Below are positions 54,201 through 64,000 of a stretch of 64,000 bases of DNA, piece by piece. The notes beneath the pieces are model-generated. The model searched no databases, was not told where the DNA came from, and worked only from the letters and a program-made list of their open reading frames with translations. The DNA is from Bathymodiolus brooksi (lineage: Eukaryota > Mollusca > Bivalvia > Mytilida > Modiolidae): assembly GCA_963680875.1 (NCBI GenBank), contig OY804580.1, positions 92,657,353 to 92,721,352 on the forward strand. The letters run 5' to 3'. A program made the position numbers and the translations under genes. The stretch's first letter is position 1. Each line of letters starts with the position of its first letter.

Positions 54201-55110
54201 TTTTGTACGATTTCGATATATCATTTCTAAAATCATAATTTCATTAACAAATCAACTCGATATTTCCAGAATTTTGCATATTTTGAAAACATATGTACCC
54301 ATGTAAAGTTGTTTCACGAGAAATAAATCATTCGATAAATTGTATGTACTATCGACGCCTTTTTGGTGCCAAATGGAAAAATCTCGGCTAATCTGTTCCT
54401 TAAAATATGGGGGTCTCCACCTATCAATTTTCGCTACGAATCATTGTTTGTAAATAAATTCATTCGTATTCTTTTCTGGAATTGTTAGTATTATACATGT
54501 GTATCTGATATGCTTTCTAATTAGCTACTTACGGTATAATACAGTTACTAGGTGTGAATACACTAGTCTGTTCTATAGTAACCACCGGCATTGCCACAGT
54601 AAGAATTGTTAGGTATATACGAAATATATCTGAATAATTGTATATCTTCCAGGCTTGACACACCTTTAACTCCCTTCCAGAAAATATTTTAATTCCATTC
54701 AAATAATGCTCGCAGATTCCGACCTTAGATTAACAGGTGGAACAAATCCGGTTTTTGTTACCATTTGTTTGAGTTTTCTCCCTTTGTGTGACATCTAACC
54801 CAGTTCTTCTGGTGTGATAATGTATGCATATATAGCATGGGACTTATTTACAAACTTGGAGACTTTCTCCACATTAATTGATTTTCAGAAGAAGTGTTAT
54901 GGTAAGTATACCCACAAAGCTGTTTTATGTTTTGGTTTATATATACTAAGTATCACACCAATTTTCAGTAGAGCCAGTTATTCTAGATGCTCTGATTGTT
55001 TCCTAATTGATAGTTCACAATGCCTCCTAATACTCTAAAAGCAGTTCTCTCCATCTAAGATACGATGAATCTATTGACAATTAAAAGAGTTCTGACGTTT
55101 CGTATTTATA
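51265..55110 (+). repeat. A-C dimer HOR, two near-identical copies (period 1,923 bp)
   Basis: Unit starts are 51265 (A, 971), 52236 (C, 952), 53188 (A, 971) and 54159 (C, 952). Matching runs from 51304 to 53391 against 53227 to 55314, 2,088 bp, and I found only one mismatch (GAGGG versus GGGGG at 54410). Shared private variants are CCTTTCTGGTG, ACGGCATAATAC, GTAGGCATATA, GTGTTTTGG, GGAGGATTTCTCC, GGAAAAATCTCGG and TTATGTTTTGG. Confidence 0.95.
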
Positions 55111-57055
55111 ATGAAATTATATGGTTTTGGTAGATTTCGCCCAAACATATCTTTTTGTACGATTTCGATAAATCATTTCTAAAATCATAATTTCATTAAC
55201 AAATCAACTCGATATTTCCAGAATTTTACATATTTCGAAAACATATGTACCCATGTAAAGTTGTTTCACGAGAAATAAATCATTCGGTAAATTGTATGTA
55301 CTATCGACGCCTTTTTGGTGTCAAATGGAACAATTCTCGGGTAACCTGTTCCTTAAAATATGAGGGTCTCCACCTATCAATTTCCGCTGCGAATCATTGT
55401 TTGTAAATAAATTCATTCGTATTCTTTTCTGGATTTGTTAGTAGTATACATGTGTATCTGATATGCTTTCTAATTAGCTACTTACGGTATAATACAGTTA
55501 CTAGGTGGGAATACACTAGTCTGTTCTATAGTAACCACCGGCATTGCCACAGTAAGAATTGTTAGGTATAAACGAAATATATCTTAATAATTGTATATCT
55601 TTCAGGCTTGACACACCTTTAACTCCCTTTCAGAAAATACTTTAATTCTATTCTAATAATGCTCGCAGATTCCGTCCTTAGATTAACAGGTGGAACAAAT
55701 CCGGTTTTTGCTACCATTTGTGATACCAGTCCCTATGTTTTTTAGTTTTCTCCCTTCGTGTGACATCTAACCCAGTTCTTCTGATGTGATAATGTATGCA
55801 TATATAGCATTGGATTTACTTACAAACTTGGAGAATTTCTCCACATTAATTGATTTTCAGAAGAAGTGTTATGGTAAATATACTCCCAAAGCTGTTTTTG
55901 TTGCTGTTTATATATACTAAGTATCACACCAATTTTCAGTAGAGGCAGCTATTCTAAATGCTCCTATTGTTTCCTAATTTATAGTTCACAATGCCTCCTA
56001 ATACTCTGAAAGCAATTATCTCCATGTAATATACAATGAAGCTATTGACAATTAATAGAGTTCTGACGTTTCGTATTTATAATGAAATTATATGGTTTTG
56101 GTAGATTTCGCCCAAACATGTCTTTTTGTACGATTTCGATAAATGATTTCAAAAATCATAATTTCATTAACAAAGTCAACTCGATATTTCCAGAATTTTA
56201 CATATTTCGAAAACATATGTACCCATATAAAGTTGTTTCACGAGAAATAAATCATTCGATAAATTGTATGTACTATCGACGCCTTTTTGGTGCCAAATGG
56301 AAAAATTCTCGGGTAACATGTTCCTTAAAATATGAGGGTCTCCCACCTATCAATTTTCGCTACGAATCATTGTTTGTAAATAAATTCATTCGTATTCTTT
56401 TCTGGAATTGTTAGTATTATACATGTGTATCTGATATGCTTTCTAATTAGCTACATACGGTATAATACAGTTACCAGTTGGGAATACACTAGTCTGTTCT
56501 ATAGTAACCACCGCCATTGCCACAGTAAGAATTGTTAGGTATATACGAAATATATCTGAATAATTGTTTATCTATCAGGCTTGACACACCTTTAGCTCCC
56601 TTTCAGAAAATACTTTAATTCTATTCAAATAATGTTCGCAGATTCCGACCTTAGATTAACAGGTGGAACAAATCCGGTTTTTGCTACCATTTGTGATACC
56701 AGTCCCTATTTTTTTTTAGATTTCTCCCTTCGTGTGACATCTAACCCAGTTCTTCTGATGTGATGATGTATGCATATATAGCATGGGCCTTATTTACAAA
56801 CTTGGAGAATTTCTCCACATTAATTGATTTTCAGAAGAAGTGTTATGGTAAATATACTCCCAAAGCTGTTTTTGTTGCTGTTTATATATACTAAGTATCA
56901 CACCAATTTTCAGTAGAGCCAGTTATTCTAGATGCTCCTGTTGTTTCCTAGTTGATAGTTCACAATGCTTACTAATACTCTGAAAGCAGTTATCTCCATC
57001 TAATATACAATGAAGCTATTGACAATTAATAGAGTTCTGACGTTTCGTATATATA
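55111..57055 (+). repeat. A-B pair (971, 974 bp)
   Basis: Unit starts are 55111 (A) and 56082 (B). The A unit holds a foreign stretch around 55520-55590 (CCGGCATTGCC, GTATAAACG, ATATCTTAATAATTG) typical of C units at 4772 and 25077. The B unit has CCCATATAAAG and one extra C in GTCTCCCACC, which shifts the chance ORF into another frame. The B unit at 63799 shares its known features. Confidence 0.92.
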
Positions 57056-58979
57056 ATGAAATTATATGGTTTTGGTAGATTTCGCCCAAACATGTCTTTT
57101 TGTACGATTTCGATATATCATTTCTAAAATCATAATTTCATTAACAAATCAACTCGATATTTCCAGAATTTTGCATATTTTGAAAACATATGTACCCATG
57201 TAAAGTTGTTTCACGAGAAATAAATCATTCGATAAATTGTATGTACTATCGACGCCTTTTTGGTGCCAAATGGAAAAATTCTCGGCTAATCTGTTCCTTA
57301 AAATATGAGGGTCTCCACCTATCAATTTTCGCTACGAATCATTGTTTGTAAATAAATTCATTCGTATTCTTTTCTGGAATTGTTAGTATTATACATGTGT
57401 ATCTGATATGCTTTCTAATTAGCTACTTACGGTATAATACAGTTACTAGGTGTGAATACACTAGTCTGTTCTATAGTAACCACCGGCATTGCCACAGTAA
57501 GAATTGTTAGGTATATACGAAATATATCTGAATAATTGTATATCTTCCAGGCTTGACACACCTTTAACTCCCTTCCAGAAAATATTTTAATTCCATTCAA
57601 ATAATGCTCGCAGATTCCGACCTTAGATTAACAGGTGGAACAAATCCGTTTTTGCTACCATTTGTTTGAGTTTTCTCCCTTTGTGTGACATCTAACCCAG
57701 TTCTTCTGGTGTGATAATGTATGCATATATAGCATGGGACTTATTTACAAACTTGGAGACTTTCTCTACATTAATTGATTTTCAGAAGAAGTGTTATGGT
57801 AAGTATACCCACAAAGCTGTTTTATGTTGTTGGTTTATATATACTAAGTATCACACCAATTTTCAGTAGAGCCAGTTATTCTAGATGCTCTGATTGTTTC
57901 CTAATTGATAATTCACAATGCCTCCTAATACTCTGAAAGCAGTTATCTCCATCTAAGATACGATGAATCTATTGACAATTAAAAGAGTTCTGACGTTTCG
58001 TATTTATAATGAAATTATATGGTTTTGGTAGATTTCGCCCAAACATATCTTTTTGTACGATTTCGATAAATCATTTCTAAAATCATAATTTCATTAACAA
58101 ATCAACTCGATATTTCCAGAATTTTACATATTTCGAAAACATATGTACCCATGTAAAGTTGTTTCACGAGAAATAAATCATTCGGTAAATTGTATGTACT
58201 ATCGACGCCTTTTTGGTGTCAAATGGAACAATTCTCGGGTAACCTGTTCCTTAAAATATGAGGGTCTCCACCTATCAATTTCCGCTGCGAATCATTGTTT
58301 GTAAATAAATTCATTCGTATTCTTTTCTGGATTTGTTAGTAGTATACATGTGTATCTGATATGCTTTCTAATTAGCTACTTACGGTATAATACAGTTACT
58401 AGGTGGGAATACACTAGTCTGTTCAATAGCAACCACCGCCATTGTCACAGTAACAATTGTTAGGTATATGCGAAATATATCTGAATAATTGTATATCTTT
58501 CAGGCTTGACACACCTTTAACTCCCTTTCAGAAAATACTTTAATTCTATTCTAATAATGCTCGCAGATTCCGTCCTTAGATTAACAGGTGGAACAAATCC
58601 GGTTTTTGCTACCATTTGTGATACCAGTCCCTATGTTTTTTAGTTTTCTCCCTTCGTGTGACATCTAACCCAGTTCTTCTGATGTGATAATGTATGCATA
58701 TATAGCATTGGATTTACTTACAAACTTGGAGAATTTCTCCACATTAATTGATTTTCAGAAGAAGTGTTATGGTAAATATACTCCCAAAGCTGTTTTTGTT
58801 GCTGTTTATATATACTAAGTATCACACCAATTTTCAGTAGAGCCAGTTATTCTAGATGCTCCTGTTGTTTCCTAGTTGATAGTTCACAATGCTTACTAAT
58901 ACTCTGAAAGCAGTTATCTCCATCTAATATACAATGAAGCTATTGACAATTAATAGAGTTCTGACGTTTCGTATATATA
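57056..58979 (+). repeat. C-A dimer (953, 971 bp; 1,924 bp)
   Basis: Unit starts are 57056 (C) and 58009 (A). The C unit is 953 bp because one G/T is lost in AAATCCGTTTTTGC. The A unit has AACATATCTTTTTG, GGAACAATTC, GTTAGTAGTATAC, CATTGTCACAG and CCCTATGTTTTTTAG. Confidence 0.94.
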
Positions 58980-59950
58980 ATGAAATTATATGGTTTTGGT
59001 AGATTTCGCCCAAACATATCTTTTTGTACGATTTCGATAAATCATTTCTAAAATCATAATTTCATTAACAAATCAACTCGATATTTCCAGAATTTTACAT
59101 ATTTCGAAAACATATGTACCCATGTAAAGTTGTTTCACGAGAAATAAATCATTCGGTAAATTGTATGTACTATCGACGCCTTTTTGGTGTCAAATGGAAC
59201 AATTCTCGGGTAACCTGTTCCTTAAAATATGAGGGTCTCCACCTATCAATTTCCGCTGCGAATCATTGTTTGTAAATAAATTCATTCGTATTCTTTTCTG
59301 GATTTGTTAGTAGTATACATGTGTATCTGATATGCTTTCTAATTAGCTACTTACGGTATAATACAGTTACTAGGTGGGAATACACTAGTCTGTTCAATAG
59401 CAACCACCGCCATTGTCACAGTAACAATTGTTAGGTATATGCGAAATATATCTGAATAATTGTATATCTTTCAGGCTTGACACACCTTTAACTCCCTTTC
59501 AGAAAATACTTTAATTCTATTCTAATAATGCTCGCAGATTCCGTCCTTAGATTAACAGGTGGAACAAATCCGGTTTTTGCTACCATTTGTGATACCAGTC
59601 CCTATGTTTTTTAGTTTTCTCCCTTCGTGTGACATCTAACCCAGTTCTTCTGATGTGATAATGTATGCATATATAGCATTGGATTTACTTACAAACTTGG
59701 AGAATTTCTCCACATTAATTGATTTTCAGAAGAAGTGTTATGGTAAATATACTCCCAAAGCTGTTTTTGTTGCTGTTTATATATACTAAGTATCACACCA
59801 ATTTTCAGTAGAGCCAGTTATTCTAGATGCTCCTGTTGTTTCCTAGTTGATAGTTCACAATGCTTACTAATACTCTGAAAGCAGTTATCTCCATCTAATA
59901 TACAATGAAGCTATTGACAATTAATAGAGTTCTGACGTTTCGTATATATA
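58980..59950 (+). repeat. Tandem duplicate of the preceding class A unit (971 bp)
   Basis: The unit repeats 58009-58979 at a spacing of exactly 971 bp. From about 58006 to 59019 against 58977 to 59990 I see no difference. It is the only place in the window where two A units are adjacent, so it looks like a one-unit insertion by unequal exchange in an otherwise alternating C-A array. Confidence 0.93.
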
Positions 59951-62900
59951 ATGAAATTATATGGTTTTGGTAGATTTCGCCCAAACATGTCTTTTTGTAC
60001 GATTTCGATATATCATTTCTAAAATCATAATTTCATTAACAAATCAACTCGATATTTCCAGAATTTTGCATATTTTGAAAACATATGTACCCATGTAAAG
60101 TTGTTTCACGAGAAATAAATCATTCGATAAATTGTATGTACTATCGACGCCTTTTTGGTGCCAAATGGAAAAATTCTCGGCTAATCTGTTCCTTAAAATA
60201 TGAGGGTCTCCACCTATCAATTTTCGCTACGAATCATTGTTTGTAAATAAATTCATTCGTATTCTTTTCTGGAATTGTTAGTATTATACATGTGTATCTG
60301 ATATGCTTTCTAATTAGCTACTTACGGTATAATACAGTTACTAGGTGTGAATACACTAGTCTGTTCTATAGTAACCACCGGCATTGCCACAGTAAGAATT
60401 GTTAGGTATATACGAAATATATCTGAATAATTGTATATCTTCCAGGCTTGACACACCTTTAACTCCCTTCCAGAAAATATTTTAATTCCATTCAAATAAT
60501 GCTCGCAGATTCCGACCTTAGATTAACAGGTGGAACAAATCCGTTTTTGCTACCATTTGTTTGAGTTTTCTCCCTTTGTGTGACATCTAACCCAGTTCTT
60601 CTGGTGTGATAATGTATGCATATATAGCATGGGACTTATTTACAAACTTGGAGACTTTCTCTACATTAATTGATTTTCAGAAGAAGTGTTATGGTAAGTA
60701 TACCCACAAAGCTGTTTTATGTTGTTGGTTTATATATACTAAGTATCACACCAATTTTCAGTAGAGCCAGTTATTCTAGATGCTCTGATTGTTTCCTAAT
60801 TGATAATTCACAATGCCTCCTAATACTCTGAAAGCAGTTATCTCCATCTAAGATACGATGAATCTATTGACAATTAAAAGAGTTCTGACGTTTCGTATTT
60901 ATAATGAAATTATATGGTTTTGGTAGATTTCGCCCAAACATATCTTTTTGTACGATTTCGATAAATCATTTCTAAAATCATAATTTCATTAACAAATCAA
61001 CTCGATATTTCCAGAATTTTACATATTTCGAAAACATATGTACCCATGTAAAGTTGTTTCACGAGAAATAAATCATTCGGTAAATTGTATGTACTATCGA
61101 CGCCTTTTTGGTGTCAAATGGAACAATTCTCGGGTAACCTGTTCCTTAAAATATGAGGGTCTCCACCTATCAATTTCCGCTGCGAATCATTGTTTGTAAA
61201 TAAATTCATTCGTATTCTTTTCTGGATTTGTTAGTAGTATACATGTGTATCTGATATGCTTTCTAATTAGCTACTTACGGTATAATACAGTTACTAAGTG
61301 GGAATACACTAGTCTGTTCAATAGCAACCACCGCCATTGTCACAGTAACAATTGTTAGGTATATGCGAAATATATCTGAATAATTGTATATCTTTCAGGC
61401 TTGACACACCTTTAACTCCCTTTCAGAAAATACTTTAATTCTATTCTAATAATGCTCGCAGATTCCGTCCTTAGATTAACAGGTGGAACAAATCCGGTTT
61501 TTGCTACCATTTGTGATACCAGTCCCTATGTTTTTTAGTTTTCTCCCTTCGTGTGACATCTAACCCAGTTCTTCTGATGTGATAATGTATGCATATATAG
61601 CATTGGATTTACTTACAAACTTGGAGAATTTCTCCACATTAATTGATTTTCAGAAGAAGTGTTATGGTAAATATACTCCCAAAGCTGTTTTTGTTGCTGT
61701 TTATATATACTAAGTATCACACCAATTTTCAGTAGAGCCAGTTATTCTAGATGCTCCTGTTGTTTCCTAGTTGATAGTTCACAATGCTTACTAATACTCT
61801 GAAAGCAGTTATCTCCATCTAATATACAATGAAGCTATTGACAATTAATAGAGTTCTGACGTTTCGTATATATAATGAAATTATATGGTTTTGGTAGATT
61901 TCGCCCAAACATGTCTTTTTGTACGATTTCGATATATCATTTCTAAAATCATAATTTCATTAACAAATCAACTCGATATTTCCAGAATTTTGCATATTTT
62001 GAAAACATATGTACCCATGTAAAGTTGTTTCACGAGAAATAAATCATTCGATAAATTGTATGTACTATCGACGCCTTTTTGGTGCCAAATGGAAAAATTC
62101 TCGGCTAATCTGTTCCTTAAAATATGAGGGTCTCCACCTATCAATTTTCGCTACGAATCATTGTTTGTAAATAAATTCATTCGTATTCTTTTCTGGAATT
62201 GTTAGTATTATACATGTGTATCTGATATGCTTTCTAATTAGCTACTTACGGTATAATACAGTTACTAGGTGTGAATACACTAGTCTGTTCTATAGTAACC
62301 ACCGGCATTGCCACAGTAAGAATTGTTAGGTATATACGAAATATATCTGAATAATTGTATATCTTCCAGGCTTGACACACCTTTAACTCCCTTCCAGAAA
62401 ATATTTTAATTCCATTCAAATAATGCTCGCAGATTCCGACCTTAGATTAACAGGTGGAACAAATCCGTTTTTGCTACCATTTGTTTGAGTTTTCTCCCTT
62501 TGTGTGACATCTAACCCAGTTCTTCTGGTGTGATAATGTATGCATATATAGCATGGGACTTATTTACAAACTTGGAGACTTTCTCTACATTAATTGATTT
62601 TCAGAAGAAGTGTTATGGTAAGTATACCCACAAAGCTGTTTTATGTTGTTGGTTTATATATACTAAGTATCACACCAATTTTCAGTAGAGCCAGTTATTC
62701 TAGATGCTCTGATTGTTTCCTAATTGATAATTCACAATGCCTCCTAATACTCTGAAAGCAGTTATCTCCATCTAAGATACGATGAATCTATTGACAATTA
62801 AAAGAGTTCTGACGTTTCGTATTTATAATGAAATTATATGGTTTTGGTAGATTTCGCCCAAACATATCTTTTTGTACGATTTCGATAAATCATTTCTAAA

Positions 62901-63798
62901 ATCATAATTTCATTAACAAATCAACTCGATATTTCCAGAATTTTACATATTTCGAAAACATATGTACCCATGTAAAGTTGTTTCACGAGAAATAAATCAT
63001 TCGGTAAATTGTATGTACTATCGACGCCTTTTTGGTGTCAAATGGAACAATTCTCGGGTAACCTGTTCCTTAAAATATGAGGGTCTCCACCTATCAATTT
63101 CCGCTGCGAATCATTGTTTGTAAATAAATTCATTCGTATTCTTTTCTGGATTTGTTAGTAGTATACATGTGTATCTGATATGCTTTCTAATTAGCTACTT
63201 ACGGTATAATACAGTTACTAGGTGGGAATACACTAGTCTGTTCAATAGCAACCACCGCCATTGTCACAGTAACAATTGTTAGGTATATGCGAAATATATC
63301 TGAATAATTGTATATCTTTCAGGCTTGACACACCTTTAACTCCCTTTCAGAAAATACTTTAATTCTATTCTAATAATGCTCGCAGATTCCGTCCTTAGAT
63401 TAACAGGTGGAACAAATCCGGTTTTTGCTACCATTTGTGATACCAGTCCCTATGTTTTTTAGTTTTCTCCCTTCGTGTGACATCTAACCCAGTTCTTCTG
63501 ATGTGATAATGTATGCATATATAGCATTGGATTTACTTACAAACTTGGAGAATTTCTCCACATTAATTGATTTTCAGAAGAAGTGTTATGGTAAATATAC
63601 TCCCAAAGCTGTTTTTGTTGCTGTTTATATATACTAAGTATCACACCAATTTTCAGTAGAGGCAGCTATTCTAAATGCTCCTATTGTTTCCTAATTTATA
63701 GTTCACAATGCCTCCTAATACTCTGAAAGCAATTATCTCCATGTAATATACAATGAAGCTATTGACAATTAATAGAGTTCTGACGTTTCGTATTTATA
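59951..63798 (+). repeat. C-A dimer HOR, two copies (period 1,924 bp)
   Basis: Unit starts are 59951 (C, 953), 60904 (A, 971), 61875 (C, 953) and 62828 (A, 971). The copies are near-identical; one noticed difference is TTACTAAGTGGG in the A unit at 60904 versus TTACTAGGTGGG at 62828. The tail of the last A unit changes to a B-entry tail (GAGGCAGCTATTC, CTAATTTATAG), matching the tail of the A unit at 55111. Confidence 0.95.
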
Positions 63799-64000
63799 AT
63801 GAAATTATATGGTTTTGGTAGATTTCGCCCAAACATGTCTTTTTGTACGATTTCGATAAATGATTTCAAAAATCATAATTTCATTAACAAAGTCAACTCG
63901 ATATTTCCAGAATTTTACATATTTCGAAAACATATGTACCCATATAAAGTTGTTTCACGAGAAATAAATCATTCGATAAATTGTATGTACTATCGACGCC
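63799..64000 (+). repeat. Partial class B unit at the right window edge
   Basis: The first 202 bp of a B unit (AAATGATTTCAAAAATC, ACAAAGTCAAC, CCCATATAAAG). It matches the start of the B unit at 56082. The array continues past the window. Confidence 0.93.

Larger units (their letters stand above)
1..64000. repeat. Satellite DNA array, ~0.97-kb unit, fills the window
   Basis: The motif ATGAAATTATATGG followed by TTTTGGTAG recurs 67 times, always on the plus strand. Spacing is 952-974 bp except for two short intervals (305 and 831 bp). Bases 1-904 and 63799-64000 are partial units of the same repeat. Neighbouring units differ by scattered substitutions and small indels, while many units a few kilobases apart look identical, which is the signature of higher-order repeats. 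No unique DNA, inverted unit or inserted element interrupts the array. All statements on class and phase come from reading the sequence. A chromosomal role (centromere, pericentromere or other heterochromatin) is inferred from the organisation only. I do not recognise the family. Confidence 0.99.

Noticed and set aside
1..64000. CRISPR array or prokaryotic repeat
   Set aside because: The repeated unit is almost 1 kb with no short repeat/unique spacer pattern, no cas-like genes and no coding density.
1..64000. rDNA, histone or other tandem gene cluster
   Set aside because: No rRNA, tRNA or histone-like sequence is recognisable, and no reading frame is kept across units.

Overview
The whole 64-kb window is one uninterrupted tandem satellite array. 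I see no convincing protein-coding gene, RNA gene, transposon, CRISPR array or unique flanking sequence. The repeat unit is about 0.95-0.97 kb, AT-rich (about one third G+C by eye), and every copy lies in the same orientation. I phased the units on the conserved motif ATGAAATTATATGG. It occurs 67 times from 905 to 63799, giving 64 full-length units of 952-974 bp, two internally deleted units (305 and 831 bp), and partial units at both window edges. The array runs off both ends, so its true length is unknown.

A long-unit satellite with multi-monomer higher-order repeats (HORs) indicates a eukaryotic chromosome, probably centromeric, pericentromeric, subtelomeric or sex-chromosome heterochromatin. 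Units retain many CpGs (20 counted in the 954-bp unit at 9593), which suggests a genome without heavy CpG methylation, such as many invertebrates. I cannot name the species or match a known satellite family from sequence alone.

The units fall into five recurring classes, named here by diagnostic variants. C (952-954 bp) has GATATATCATTTC and a 19-bp deletion. A (about 971 bp) has TGTCAAATGG, CTGCGAATC and AGTAACAATTG. B (about 973 bp) has AAATGATTTCAAAAATC, ACAAAGTCAAC and ACATACGG. D (about 971 bp) has CTCGTTATTTCCTG and CATGTAATGTTG. E is an A relative with TAGCTTTCGCC, GTCTAATACAG and GGAATAAATCC.

Layout: 1-9592 is a mixed zone (E-D-C-D-E-C-A-B-C-A/B). 9593-18289 is a C-A-D trimer of 2,899 bp in three copies. 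15391-25076 is a C-A-D-E-B pentamer of 4,843 bp in two copies, which contains the last trimer copy. 25077-37621 is a C-A-B based trimer zone (about 2.9 kb) with one C-D-A-B variant. 37622-44351 is a C-B dimer zone (about 1,925 bp). 44352-50310 is a degraded mosaic zone holding both truncated units. 50311-64000 is an A-C dimer zone (1,923-1,924 bp) with a tandem duplicate of one A unit. Classes D and E are absent after about 29.9 kb.

The short ORFs are by-products of the repeat: they appear or disappear with single class-diagnostic substitutions, and class A carries stops where other classes are open. The most notable observations are the nested, zoned HOR structure with near-identical recent duplications, a displaced monomer-length identical tract 7,054 bp apart, the degraded zone, and a 68-nt intron-like segment in class C units.
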